Source of the DNA: an uncultured Tenacibaculum sp.
GTDB lineage: Bacteria; Bacteroidota; Bacteroidia; Flavobacteriales; Flavobacteriaceae
Assembly: GCF_947499065.1 (NCBI RefSeq)
Contig: NZ_CANMMT010000004.1
Span: 62,001-126,000 of the forward strand
Length of the DNA stretch: 64,000 nucleotides
Direction of reading: 5' to 3'
Part shown: positions 34,620 through 44,054 of the stretch, piece by piece
Position numbering within the stretch: position 1 is the stretch's first letter
Layout of the letters: each line of letters begins with the position of its first letter
Notes under the pieces: model-generated
Told to the model about the DNA's origin: nothing
What the model saw: the letters and a program-made list of their open reading frames with translations, nothing else
Databases searched by the model: none
Translations under genes and position numbers: made by a program

Positions 34620-37472
34620 ATGCCTAAAAGACAAGACCTTAAATCTATTTTAATCATCGGTTCTGGACCGATTGTTATTGGACAAGCCTGTGAATTTGAC
34701 TACTCAGGTTCTCAATCCTTAAGATCTTTAAGAGAGGATGGAATTGAAACAATTTTAATCAACTCTAACCCTGCAACAATTATGACAGATCCTTCAATGG
34801 CTGATCATGTATACTTGTTGCCTTTAACAACAAAATCAATAATTCAAATTTTAAAAGAGCATCCACAAATTGATGCAGTTTTACCAACAATGGGAGGTCA
34901 AACAGCATTAAATTTATGTATCGAAGCTGATGATAAAGGAATTTGGGAAGATTTTGGTGTAAAATTAATAGGTGTAGACATTGATGCTATTAATATTACT
35001 GAAGATAGAGAGAAATTTAGAGAGTTAATGCTAAAAATTGATGTGCCAATGGCGCCACAAGCTACAGCGACATCATTTTTAAAAGGTAAAGAAATAGCAC
35101 AAGAATTTGGTTTCCCATTAGTAATTCGTTCTTCTTATACATTAGGTGGAGCAGGAGCTTCTATTGTATATGATCCAAATGACTTTGATAAATTATTACG
35201 TAGAGGGTTGGAAGCATCTCCAATTCATGAGGTAATGATTGATAAAGCAATGATGGGGTGGAAAGAATATGAATTAGAGTTATTACGTGATAAGAATGAT
35301 AACGTAGTTATTATTTGTTCTATTGAAAATATGGATCCAATGGGAATTCATACAGGAGATTCAATTACGGTAGCACCAGCAATGACGCTTTCTGATAAGA
35401 CATTCCAGAAAATGCGTGATATGGCTATTAAAATGATGCGTTCTATTGGTGATTTTGAAGGTGGATGTAATGTACAGTTCGCTGTTTCTCCAGATGAAAA
35501 AGAAGAAATTATTGCCATAGAAATTAATCCACGTGTATCTCGTTCTTCTGCTTTAGCAAGTAAGGCAACTGGTTATCCTATTGCAAAAATAGCTACGAAG
35601 TTAGCAATTGGTTATAGCTTAGATGAGTTAGATAATCAAATTACAAAATCTACATCGGCATTATTTGAGCCAACATTAGACTATGTAATTGTAAAAATTC
35701 CACGTTGGAACTTTGATAAATTTGAAGGTTCTGACAGAACTTTAGGTTTACAAATGAAAGCTGTTGGAGAGGTTATGGGAATTGGACGTTCTTTCCAAGA
35801 AGCATTACACAAAGCAACACAGTCGTTAGAAATTAAACGTAATGGTTTAGGGGCTGACGGTAAAGGGTATAAAGATTATAACCAAATTATAGATAAATTA
35901 ACCAATGCAAGTTGGGATAGAGTTTTTGCTATTTATGATGCAATAGCAATGGGAATTCCTCTAAGTAAAATTTATGATATCACTAAAATAGATATGTGGT
36001 ATTTAAAACAATATGAGGAGTTATATCACTTAGAAAAAGAAATTTCTACGTATACAGTTGACACTTTAGATAGAGAATTATTATTAGAAGCTAAACAAAA
36101 AGGATATGGAGATCGTCAGATTGCACATATGTTAGGATGTTTAGAGAGTCAGGTTTATAAATTACGTGAGGAATTAAAAATTAAACGTGTTTATAAGTTA
36201 GTAGATACTTGTGCTGCTGAGTTTAAAGCACAAACTCCATATTATTACTCAACTTTTGAGAATGAAGTTGAAACTGCTGATGGTGAGAAGTTACCAGCAA
36301 ACGAAAGTGTAGTTTCAGATAAGAAAAAAGTAATTGTTTTAGGATCAGGACCTAACAGAATTGGACAAGGAATTGAGTTTGATTATTGTTGTGTACACGG
36401 AGTTTTAGCTGCTGCTGAATGTGGGTACGAAACAATTATGATTAACTGTAATCCAGAAACAGTTTCTACAGACTTTGATACGGCAGATAAATTATATTTC
36501 GAACCAGTTTTCTGGGAGCACATTTACGATATCATTAAGCACGAAAAGCCAGAAGGAGTTATCGTACAGTTAGGAGGTCAAACTGCATTAAAATTAGCTG
36601 AGAAGCTTACGAAGTATGGAATCAAAATATTAGGAACTAGTTTTGAAGCTTTAGATTTAGCAGAAGATAGAGGAAGTTTCTCAGAGTTATTAAAAGATAA
36701 TAAAATTCCTTATCCAGAATTTGGTGTAGCTGAAACTGCTGATGAAGCTTTAGCTTTAGCTGACGAATTAGACTTCCCAATTTTAGTACGTCCATCATAT
36801 GTATTAGGAGGGCAAGGAATGAAAATTGTAATCAATAAAGAGGAGTTATTAGAGCACGTGGTAGATTTATTACGTAAAATTCCTAATAACAAATTATTAT
36901 TAGATCATTATTTAGAAGGAGCAATAGAAGCAGAGGCAGATGCTATTTGTGATGGTGAAAATGTGTACATCATTGGAATTATGGAGCATATTGAGCCTTG
37001 TGGAGTACACTCAGGAGATTCTAACGCAACCTTGCCAGCATTTAACTTAGGAGAGTTAGTATTAGAGCAAATTAGAGAGTATACAAAAACAATCGCTTTA
37101 GCTTTAGAAACAAAAGGATTAATAAATATTCAGTTTGCAATTAAAGACGATAAGGTATATATCATTGAGGCAAATCCAAGAGCTTCCCGTACGGTACCAT
37201 TTATAGCGAAAGCTTATAAAGAGCCTTATGTAAACTACGCGACTAAGGTGATGTTGGGAGAGAAGAAAGTAACTGATTTTAAATTCAATCCACAATTAGA
37301 AGGATTTGCAATTAAACAACCAGTATTTTCGTTTAACAAATTCCCGAATGTAAATAAGAAGTTAGGACCAGAAATGAAATCTACAGGAGAAAGTATTTTA
37401 TTTATAGATTCATTAAGAGATGATACTTTCTATGATTTATATTCAAGACGTAAGATGTATTTAAGTAAATAA
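34620..37472 (+). CDS. carB: Carbamoyl-phosphate synthase large subunit (lacking the allosteric domain)
   Basis: A 950-residue synthase that makes carbamoyl phosphate for pyrimidine and arginine synthesis, using ammonia from CarA. The two ATP-grasp halves both show the start motif (IIGSGPIVIGQACEFDYSG and VLGSGPNRIGQGIEFDYC). NPRVSRSSALASKATGYPIA and NPRASRTVPFIAKA are the ADP/metal-binding loops. The E. coli enzyme has about 1073 residues; here the C-terminal about 130-residue MGS domain that binds UMP and ornithine is missing. The chain ends shortly after GPEMKSTGESI. carA is not in the window. Confidence 0.95.
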   Translation: MPKRQDLKSILIIGSGPIVIGQACEFDYSGSQSLRSLREDGIETILINSNPATIMTDPSMADHVYLLPLTTKSIIQILKEHPQIDAVLPTMGGQTALNLCIEADDKGIWEDFGVKLIGVDIDAINITEDREKFRELMLKIDVPMAPQATATSFLKGKEIAQEFGFPLVIRSSYTLGGAGASIVYDPNDFDKLLRRGLEASPIHEVMIDKAMMGWKEYELELLRDKNDNVVIICSIENMDPMGIHTGDSITVAPAMTLSDKTFQKMRDMAIKMMRSIGDFEGGCNVQFAVSPDEKEEIIAIEINPRVSRSSALASKATGYPIAKIATKLAIGYSLDELDNQITKSTSALFEPTLDYVIVKIPRWNFDKFEGSDRTLGLQMKAVGEVMGIGRSFQEALHKATQSLEIKRNGLGADGKGYKDYNQIIDKLTNASWDRVFAIYDAIAMGIPLSKIYDITKIDMWYLKQYEELYHLEKEISTYTVDTLDRELLLEAKQKGYGDRQIAHMLGCLESQVYKLREELKIKRVYKLVDTCAAEFKAQTPYYYSTFENEVETADGEKLPANESVVSDKKKVIVLGSGPNRIGQGIEFDYCCVHGVLAAAECGYETIMINCNPETVSTDFDTADKLYFEPVFWEHIYDIIKHEKPEGVIVQLGGQTALKLAEKLTKYGIKILGTSFEALDLAEDRGSFSELLKDNKIPYPEFGVAETADEALALADELDFPILVRPSYVLGGQGMKIVINKEELLEHVVDLLRKIPNNKLLLDHYLEGAIEAEADAICDGENVYIIGIMEHIEPCGVHSGDSNATLPAFNLGELVLEQIREYTKTIALALETKGLINIQFAIKDDKVYIIEANPRASRTVPFIAKAYKEPYVNYATKVMLGEKKVTDFKFNPQLEGFAIKQPVFSFNKFPNVNKKLGPEMKSTGESILFIDSLRDDTFYDLYSRRKMYLSK

Positions 37473-37492
37473 ACAAAAGAATACAAAATATT

Positions 37493-37529
37493 AAAGAGGC
37501 GATTTTTATTATAAAAATCGCTTCTTTTT
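37493..37529 (+). terminator. Intrinsic terminator after carB
   Basis: AAAGAGGCGATTTTTAT pairs with ATAAAAATCGCTTCTTT (one mismatch) around a very short loop, followed by TTTT. Confidence 0.82.
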
Positions 37530-37589
37530 GATTGTAATTAGTTGAAAAAGATGTTTAAAATTTCGTGCAAAAAAGTAAATCTCATATAC

Positions 37590-37597
37590 TATTTTTG
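37590..37597 (+). promoter_or_regulatory. -7 promoter element (TATTTTTG) of the LytTR membrane regulator
   Basis: TAnnTTTG match 44 bases before the ATG at 37642; the -33 region has no clean TTG. Confidence 0.4.
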
Positions 37598-37641
37598 AAT
37601 AGAAACTGTTTTAAGTATGATCAAACTTTTAAAATACAGAA

Positions 37642-38550
37642 ATGAAAATAGGACAGTTTCTAAATATACCTTTCGAGTTTTTTAATACTAATAAAGAAAA
37701 GTGGTTTTATGTATCAAGTAGCTCTATATTTTTAATGCTTTTTGTGTTGGTTTATCAGCCTTTTGGGATTTATGAAGTATTGAAAAATAGTCGTTATAAT
37801 ATTGTAGAACTTTTGTTATTGTTGTTATTCTTTTCATGTGTTATATTTTTAGTTTTAGCATTTAGTCAATTTGTTTTACGAAAACAGTTTTTGGTTAAAA
37901 ATTATACTATCAAATATTTCTTAAAATGGTTTTTTATTGATGTATTATTGATTGTAAGTGTTACTACAATTATTGATTACTTTGTTTTTGAGGAAGATGT
38001 TATCACTATTGATAATATTATGAGAGAAATGTTTTTTTATTCATTTTTAACATACTTTAGTTTATGTATAGTGTTATTGTACCCAGTAATGGGGATACTA
38101 GTATATACGTATTTAAAACAGTTATTAAGTGATAAGGTTACTTTAGAAAAAGATTTGACAGTTATTAAGGAGCATTATAAAATAGCTTCTGGAAATGAGG
38201 ATTTAATAAAGGTGTTAGATGAAAATGATGTTTGTAAATTAACAGTAGCTATTAATACTATTTATGCAATAGAATCTCAAAACCAATATATTTTAATAAA
38301 GTATTTGAAAAATGGAAGATTGATAGAACAAAGTGTAAGAACACGTTTTTCAAAAATTTTAAATGAATTAAAAGACTTTCCATCTCTAATAAAGTGTCAT
38401 CGATCTTATGCGGTAAATTTGATGAACATAGAAAGCTTAAAATATCTAAATCAAAAACCAAATTTGATATTGGGTAGTCCAGAAATGATTAAAATTCCAG
38501 TTTCAAAAACTTATTTAAAGGATATAAAAACAAAAATTTCATTGTACTAG
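37642..38550 (+). CDS. Membrane-bound LytTR-family transcriptional regulator
   Basis: A 302-residue protein with four predicted membrane helices (about 22-45, 55-80, 90-112 and 130-160) and a C-terminal LytTR DNA-binding domain from about 205: VAINTIYAIESQNQYILIKY, then SQVRTRFSKILNEL-like and CHRSYAVNLMNIESL segments are typical. It has no receiver domain, so it is a one-component regulator sensing something at the membrane. It probably controls the adjacent TonB receptor gene, whose leader holds a CCAGT direct repeat. Not a response regulator of the kinase at 43002. Confidence 0.85.
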   Translation: MKIGQFLNIPFEFFNTNKEKWFYVSSSSIFLMLFVLVYQPFGIYEVLKNSRYNIVELLLLLLFFSCVIFLVLAFSQFVLRKQFLVKNYTIKYFLKWFFIDVLLIVSVTTIIDYFVFEEDVITIDNIMREMFFYSFLTYFSLCIVLLYPVMGILVYTYLKQLLSDKVTLEKDLTVIKEHYKIASGNEDLIKVLDENDVCKLTVAINTIYAIESQNQYILIKYLKNGRLIEQSVRTRFSKILNELKDFPSLIKCHRSYAVNLMNIESLKYLNQKPNLILGSPEMIKIPVSKTYLKDIKTKISLY

Positions 38551-38604
38551 AAAGAGGTTTGGTAATTCTAGTATTCTTAAAGAAAAGTTAATCTAAATCT
38601 TTTC

Positions 38605-38640
38605 ACTCCTAAAACCAGTATTTCGCTCCAAAGCCAGTTG
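38605..38640 (+). repeat. CTCC-AAA-CCAGT direct repeat, possible LytTR site
   Basis: CTCCTAAAACCAGT at 38606-38619 and CTCCAAAGCCAGT at 38626-38638 are near-identical and 19-20 bases apart, upstream of the TonB receptor promoter. The two copies of CCAGT are consistent with a LytTR-type site, though only partly matching that consensus. Confidence 0.45.
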
Positions 38641-38670
38641 TACGGGCAAATACAAACAATTTCTTCTCGT

Positions 38671-38678
38671 TATGTTTG
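38671..38678 (+). promoter_or_regulatory. -7 promoter element (TATGTTTG) of the TonB receptor gene
   Basis: TAnnTTTG match 35 bases before the ATG at 38713, downstream of the CCAGT direct repeat. Confidence 0.5.
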
Positions 38679-38712
38679 ATGATTTTAAACCAATAAAAAC
38701 ATTTAAACTCTT

Positions 38713-41082
38713 ATGAAGAAATTCATTTTTTGTGTAATATTTTTTACATCTTTTTTAAGCTTTGCTCAAGAAAAAATAACAATCAGTGGAACGTTAAAAT
38801 CTGAAGCAAACGGAGAAACATTAACAGGAGCTACTGTTCTTTTAAAAGGAACCAATTTAGGAGTGTCAACAAACGAATATGGTTTTTATTCGTTAACGGT
38901 TCCCAAAGGAAATTATACTTTGCTAATTTCTTATTTAGGATTTAATACGGTTGAAAAAGAAGTATCACTAAATAGTAATTTAAAACTCAATTTTGAACTA
39001 CAAGAAGATACTTCACAGTTGGACGAGGTTGTGATTAATTCGGAAGGCTTAAAGAAAACGAATATACGAACACCTCAAATGAGTGTTACAAAATTATCAA
39101 CCAAAACAATTAAGCAGATTCCTGCTGTAATGGGAGAAGTAGATATTATTAAATCAATACAGCTTTTACCAGGAGTTACAAATTCAGGAGAAGGAGCTTC
39201 AGGATTTAATGTGCGTGGTGGTGCAGAAGATCAAAATTTAGTGTTGTTAGATGAAGCTATTATTTACAATTCATCGCATTTATTTGGATTCTTTTCGGTG
39301 TTTAATAGCGATGCTATTAAGGATATAAAACTATATAAAGGGGGGATTCCAGCGCAGTTTGGAGGACGTGTTTCTTCGGTGTTAGATATCCGTCAAAAAG
39401 AAGGGAATAGCAAGCGATTTGCACTTACAGGAGGTATTGGAGCAATATCGAGTAGATTAACAGCAGAAGGTCCTACATTTAAAGATAAAGGTTCGTTTTT
39501 GTTATCAGGTAGAGCATCATACGCACATTTATTTTTAAAACTGGCGAATAATAGTAACAGTGCTAGTTTTTACGATCTTAATTTTAAAACAAACTATAAG
39601 ATTGATAGCAAGAATAGAATGTTTTTGTCAGGATATTTAGGGCAAGATGATTTTAGTTTGGCTAAGAGGTTTTCTAATTCATATGGAAATATTTCAGGAA
39701 ACTTACGATGGAATCATATTTTTAATGACAAGTTATTTTCAAACTTATCAGTAATCTACAGTAGATATAATTATGCTTTGAAGCTTGATATGCAAGGCTT
39801 AGATTGGAAGTCGAATATTAATAACTATAATTTGAAATATGATGTTGGCTATTATGCGAGCGATAAAATGAAGTTCAATTTTGGACTTAGCGGAATTTAT
39901 TATCAATTTAATCCTGGAGAGTTAAATCCATTAAACGAAGCTTCTGGTATAAATTCTAGAAAATTAGATGATAAGAGTGCTTTTGAAGGTGGGATTTATG
40001 CAAGTTTAGAGCATAAAATTACAGATAAGTTAACCACTATGTATGGATTACGCTATAGTACTTTTTATCGTTTAGGAGCCCAAACATTAAATGAGTATCA
40101 AAATGATTTACCAGTAGTGTATAATTCTGAATTAGGTATTTATGAGCGAGCAGAAGCTATTGGAGAAACTAATTATTCAAGTGGAAAAACAATAGCCTCA
40201 TTTGGTAATTTTGAACCACGTTTTGCCTTATCGTATCAATTAAATAATAAATCTTCGTTAAAGGCAAGTTATAACCGTACAGCACAATATTTACATTTAA
40301 TATCCAATACAACTTCGGCAACACCTTTAGATGTATGGGCGCCAAGTGGTAAATTTTTAAAACCACAGTTAGCAGATCAATATGCTTTGGGGTATTTCAG
40401 AAATTTTAAAAATAATATGTACTCTATAGAAACAGAGGTGTATTATAAAACAGTAGATAACCGAGTAGATTATATTGATGGAGCAGATTTAATAGCGCAA
40501 AACAATATAGAACGTGAGATTTTAATTGGTGAAATGCGTTCTTATGGATTGGAAGTGTTATTGAGAAAAAACCAAGGAAATTTTACAGGATGGCTATCAT
40601 ATACTTTGTCAAAAGCACAGCAAAGAGCACCTGGGAATGCTTCTGGTGGATTAGGAATTAATAATGGTAACTGGTATAACACAGCTTACGATAGAACTCA
40701 TGATGTTTCGTTTACAGGAAACTATAAACTGAATGAAAAATGGAGTTTTGGATCTAATTTTATTTTTCAAACGGGTAGACCAGTAACATATCCTAATGGT
40801 CAATTTAATTATCAAGGATTATCCATCCCTACATATAGTGAAAGAAATGCAAGTAGATTGCCTGCTTACCATCGATTAGATGTTTCTGCTACATTAACTC
40901 CAAGAAAGAATAAGAATAGAAAATGGAAAGGAGAGTGGGTATTTAGTATTTATAATATTTACAATCGTAATAATGCGGCTTCCATAAGTTTTGGACAAAA
41001 TGCTACAACAGGAGCTAATGAAGCTACGCAGACTACCATTTTTGGTATTATTCCTTCAGTGAGTTATAATTTAAAATTTTAA
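38713..41082 (+). CDS. TonB-dependent receptor with carboxypeptidase-like N-terminal domain
   Basis: A 789-residue outer membrane receptor. Signal peptide to FAQ, carboxypeptidase-regulatory-like domain at about 22-100 (TISGTLKSEANGETLTGAT), plug at about 115-230 (VDIIKSIQLLPGVTN, FNVRGGAEDQNLVLLDEA, YKGGIPAQFGGRVSSVLDI), then a large barrel ending in a SVSYNLKF C-terminal strand with the terminal Phe expected for insertion. It is followed 4 bases later by a DUF4249 lipoprotein, a pairing common in Bacteroidota, which resembles receptor-lipoprotein uptake pairs. Ligand unknown. Confidence 0.92.
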   Translation: MKKFIFCVIFFTSFLSFAQEKITISGTLKSEANGETLTGATVLLKGTNLGVSTNEYGFYSLTVPKGNYTLLISYLGFNTVEKEVSLNSNLKLNFELQEDTSQLDEVVINSEGLKKTNIRTPQMSVTKLSTKTIKQIPAVMGEVDIIKSIQLLPGVTNSGEGASGFNVRGGAEDQNLVLLDEAIIYNSSHLFGFFSVFNSDAIKDIKLYKGGIPAQFGGRVSSVLDIRQKEGNSKRFALTGGIGAISSRLTAEGPTFKDKGSFLLSGRASYAHLFLKLANNSNSASFYDLNFKTNYKIDSKNRMFLSGYLGQDDFSLAKRFSNSYGNISGNLRWNHIFNDKLFSNLSVIYSRYNYALKLDMQGLDWKSNINNYNLKYDVGYYASDKMKFNFGLSGIYYQFNPGELNPLNEASGINSRKLDDKSAFEGGIYASLEHKITDKLTTMYGLRYSTFYRLGAQTLNEYQNDLPVVYNSELGIYERAEAIGETNYSSGKTIASFGNFEPRFALSYQLNNKSSLKASYNRTAQYLHLISNTTSATPLDVWAPSGKFLKPQLADQYALGYFRNFKNNMYSIETEVYYKTVDNRVDYIDGADLIAQNNIEREILIGEMRSYGLEVLLRKNQGNFTGWLSYTLSKAQQRAPGNASGGLGINNGNWYNTAYDRTHDVSFTGNYKLNEKWSFGSNFIFQTGRPVTYPNGQFNYQGLSIPTYSERNASRLPAYHRLDVSATLTPRKNKNRKWKGEWVFSIYNIYNRNNAASISFGQNATTGANEATQTTIFGIIPSVSYNLKF

Positions 41083-41086
41083 GAAA

Positions 41087-41914
41087 ATGAAAAAGTTAAT
41101 TATAAAATCAGTTGTAATCATTCTTATTATTAATTTGTTTTATGCCTGTACAGAAGTAGTAAATGTTAGTGTTCCAAATGGAGGAAAGCGTTTGGTAATT
41201 GAAGCTTCTATTTTATGGGAAAAAGGAACATCGGGAGTAAATCAGACTATTAAATTGAGTACATCAACTGAATATTTTTCAAACGAACCCAATAAGTCAG
41301 TTTTAAATGCTCAAGTTCAAGTAACGAATACTAATACTGGAGAGGTTTTTACATTTGCGAATCAAAATAATGGAAATTATACCATAGGAACATTTAATCC
41401 AGTATTGAATGACGAATACGAATTAGAAGTACTTTACGATGGAAAAACTTATAGAGCTACAGAAACATTAATTTCAGTTGTAGGTATTAAGAATATAGAA
41501 CAAGAAGCAGTTCCATCGATAGGAGGAAATGATGAAATTAAATTAAAAATATACTTTGACGATCCTAAAGATGTCGCTAACTATTATCTTGGAGTATTTC
41601 AAGCATCAAATTTAGCAATTCCCGATTTAGAAACTTTAAAAGATGAATTTACAGATGGTAATCAGAATTTTATCGAGTATGAAGATGAGGATTTAGTTAA
41701 AGGAGGAACGGTTACTTTAAGTTTTCAAGGAATTTCAAGACGATATTATAACTACATAGATTTATTAATAGAACAACTTGGACAAGGTGGGCCATTTCAA
41801 ACTACACCAGCGCGTGTAAAAGGAAATTGTATTAATATAAATGATAGTAATGAAGAGGTGTTTGGATATTTCAGATTGAGTGAAACAGTCAATGATGTCT
41901 ACACAATTAATTAA
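41087..41914 (+). CDS. DUF4249 lipoprotein, partner of the TonB receptor
   Basis: A 275-residue predicted lipoprotein with lipobox Cys21 (FYAC). KRLVIEASILWEKG, TVKLS-type TIKLSTSTEYFS, NAQVQVTNTNTGEVF and the DEYELEVLYDGKTYRATET segment follow the DUF4249 pattern: a beta-rich domain that in related loci sits with TonB receptors. It starts 4 bases after the receptor stop and ends before a terminator, so the two form one operon. Likely on the outer membrane, possibly surface exposed. No enzyme motif. Confidence 0.85.
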   Translation: MKKLIIKSVVIILIINLFYACTEVVNVSVPNGGKRLVIEASILWEKGTSGVNQTIKLSTSTEYFSNEPNKSVLNAQVQVTNTNTGEVFTFANQNNGNYTIGTFNPVLNDEYELEVLYDGKTYRATETLISVVGIKNIEQEAVPSIGGNDEIKLKIYFDDPKDVANYYLGVFQASNLAIPDLETLKDEFTDGNQNFIEYEDEDLVKGGTVTLSFQGISRRYYNYIDLLIEQLGQGGPFQTTPARVKGNCININDSNEEVFGYFRLSETVNDVYTIN

Positions 41915-41929
41915 AAAATGATAAAATAA

Positions 41930-41958
41930 ACCCGAAGATTAAGTTCTTCGGGTTTTTT
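41930..41958 (+). terminator. Intrinsic terminator of the receptor/DUF4249 operon
   Basis: ACCCGAAG pairs with CTTCGGGT around an 8-base loop; TTTTT follows. Confidence 0.85.
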
Positions 41959-42034
41959 GTAGATAAAAAATGATGGTTCATCTATTGAAAAATTAAGCCA
42001 GTATAATTTTTTTCATTATGCTGTATAGTAATTA

Positions 42035-42042
42035 TAGGTTTG
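42035..42042 (+). promoter_or_regulatory. -7 promoter element (TAGGTTTG) of the DUF6268 gene
   Basis: TAnnTTTG match 25 bases before the ATG at 42068; -33 element unclear. Confidence 0.4.
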
Positions 42043-42067
42043 GGGCTTAATTTTTAAGTAGCCATCA

Positions 42068-42970
42068 ATGAGAAAAGTAATAAACGTTGTGTTTTTTCTA
42101 TGTGTAATAGGATCTTGTTATAGTCAGCAACAACCAGATTTATTTAGTATTGAGCATAAATATTCGCCAAGTAGTAAAGATTTTGATTTTAATAGTACAG
42201 AAATTCGTGCTAATATTCCAGTAAAAGTAGGAAAGGGATTTGTAACCAATTCTATTGGAATTGATTATTCAACATTGAATTATAATAAGAGTTATCCATT
42301 TGATACAAAAGAAATAGAAACTTTTTATAACCTATCATATGCATTGTCTTATACTTATCCATTGAAAAAAAAATGGCTTTTAACTGCGAGAGTAAATCCA
42401 GCTATTTCTTCAAATCTTAAAGGAAGTTTAAGTTCAGAAGATTTATTATTGAATGGAGCTTTATTAGCAACAAAGCGATGGGGGGATTTTAAGAAAGGAA
42501 GTGTTATGATTTTTGGAATTGCCTATGCTACTTTATCAGGAAAACCAGGTGTGATTCCTTTTATAAGTTTTAGACAAAAATTAAATGAACGATTTTCATA
42601 TGGAATTGGTTTTCCGAGTACTTTTTTCAATTATAATTTAAATAAGAAAAATAGTTTTAGGATAGAAGCAAGACAACAAGGTTTTTATGCGAATTTATCG
42701 GGAAGTAACAGTCCGATTTTTAATGGAGAAGAAGCTCAAAAAATTCAGTTTAGAAATTTCTTAGCAAATATTAGTTATAGTTATAAGTTTGCAAAAGGAT
42801 GGAGAGCTAATGCTAATGCTGGTTATTCGTTTAGTAATACGTATTCTTTATTAGATGTAGATAAAGATGAATTGTACGATTTTGATATAGATAACAGACC
42901 TTTCTTTTCAATAGGAGTTGCTTATGATTTATCGGAGTTGATAAAAAAGAGACGAAGTAAAAATAAATAG
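42068..42970 (+). CDS. DUF6268-like outer membrane beta-barrel protein
   Basis: A 300-residue exported protein (signal to CYSQ; the Cys is likely not a lipobox because the motif GSCYSQQ lies at the cleavage site). The mature chain alternates hydrophobic and polar residues and has many aromatic strand ends, as in a beta-barrel: FVTNSIGIDYSTLNY, SYALSYTYPL, SYGIGFPSTFFNYNL and FSIGVAYDLSELIKK. The family DUF6268 is my best recollection. Its operon partner is a LytS-type kinase 31 bases downstream. Confidence 0.75.
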   Translation: MRKVINVVFFLCVIGSCYSQQQPDLFSIEHKYSPSSKDFDFNSTEIRANIPVKVGKGFVTNSIGIDYSTLNYNKSYPFDTKEIETFYNLSYALSYTYPLKKKWLLTARVNPAISSNLKGSLSSEDLLLNGALLATKRWGDFKKGSVMIFGIAYATLSGKPGVIPFISFRQKLNERFSYGIGFPSTFFNYNLNKKNSFRIEARQQGFYANLSGSNSPIFNGEEAQKIQFRNFLANISYSYKFAKGWRANANAGYSFSNTYSLLDVDKDELYDFDIDNRPFFSIGVAYDLSELIKKRRSKNK

Positions 42971-43001
42971 GTTAAATTTATCTAGATAATTTTTAAAAGA
43001 A

Positions 43002-44006
43002 ATGGATAAGGCAAACAAACGCTTATTAATACATAGTTCTATATGGCTAACATTTATTTTGTTTGTAGGAACTCAACTTTATTTAGATAAAGGTAAAATT
43101 CCATTGCCGTTTTTGGTAAGAATTTCTTTAGGAATTGTATTTTTCTATATTAATTATTTAGTGCTAGTTCCAAAGTTATTATTTAAAAAGAAAGTTTTTT
43201 TATATGTAATAGCAGTATTGTTGGTAGTTTATCTTGGTGCTCTCATATACAGGTCTTTTAATTTTTCAAGTTATTTTGAATCCTTACCACAGAAAATAAA
43301 CTTAAAAGCTTATAAGAGTTTTTCAATAAGTGTAATGTTTAATATTATTCTAGTAATTCTTGGAGCAGTAATTAAAACATATTTGGCTTGGACTAAAAAT
43401 GAAACAGATAAAAAAGATGTAGAGAGTCAGAAAAGGATAACTGAATTAGAGGTTTTAAAATCTCAAATAAATCCACATTTTTTATTTAATTCATTAAATA
43501 GTATTTATTCTTTAACAGTAAAAAAAGCAGACGAAGCTCCTGAAGCAGTTATTATGTTATCAGAGTTAATGCGATATATGTTATATCAGGCAAATGATGA
43601 TTTTGTATTGTTAGAAAAGGAAATTAGCTACATAGAGAATTATGTTAACCTACAAAAGTTACGATTGATAGATAAAGAGGGAATCTCTTTAAAAGTATCA
43701 GGAGAAATTACCAATCAAAAAATACCACCATTATTGTTAATTTCATTTATTGAAAATGCTTTTAAATATGGTATTGATCCAATAAAAAACTCAAAAATAA
43801 TTGTAACTATAGATGTAGATGATACTCATTTTAAATTTGAGTGTGTAAACGTAAAGAATAGAAAACAAATAGATGATATAAATTCAGGTATAGGTTTAAA
43901 GAATACAAAAGAACGTTTAAAATTGTTGTATCCAAATAAGCATAAATTAGAAATTTCAGATAAGGATAATTTGTACAAAGTAAGTTTGCAATTACGTATA
44001 AGTTAA
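43002..44006 (+). CDS. LytS/YpdA-type sensor histidine kinase
   Basis: A 334-residue membrane kinase with about four TM helices (10-25, 40-56, 65-85, 108-130) and the PF06580-type domain: QINPHFLFNSLNSIYSL at 155-171 with phosphoacceptor His159, then ENYVNLQKLR, FIENAFKYG (N box) and GIGLKNTKERL (G box). It will phosphorylate the LytTR response regulator encoded next. There is no separate sensor domain, so the ligand is probably seen by the membrane part. Confidence 0.93.
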   Translation: MDKANKRLLIHSSIWLTFILFVGTQLYLDKGKIPLPFLVRISLGIVFFYINYLVLVPKLLFKKKVFLYVIAVLLVVYLGALIYRSFNFSSYFESLPQKINLKAYKSFSISVMFNIILVILGAVIKTYLAWTKNETDKKDVESQKRITELEVLKSQINPHFLFNSLNSIYSLTVKKADEAPEAVIMLSELMRYMLYQANDDFVLLEKEISYIENYVNLQKLRLIDKEGISLKVSGEITNQKIPPLLLISFIENAFKYGIDPIKNSKIIVTIDVDDTHFKFECVNVKNRKQIDDINSGIGLKNTKERLKLLYPNKHKLEISDKDNLYKVSLQLRIS

Positions 44007-44054
44007 TAAAGAAAAATTTAAAGTTTGTGTAAAACTTAAAAAGAAGTAAAATAG

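Noticed and set aside
41998..42030. CCAGTATAAT and CTGTATAGT before the DUF6268 gene as a third LytTR site
   Set aside because: Spacing is 22 bases and the matches to the consensus are poor, and it sits next to the -7 element; chance resemblance in AT-rich DNA is likely.
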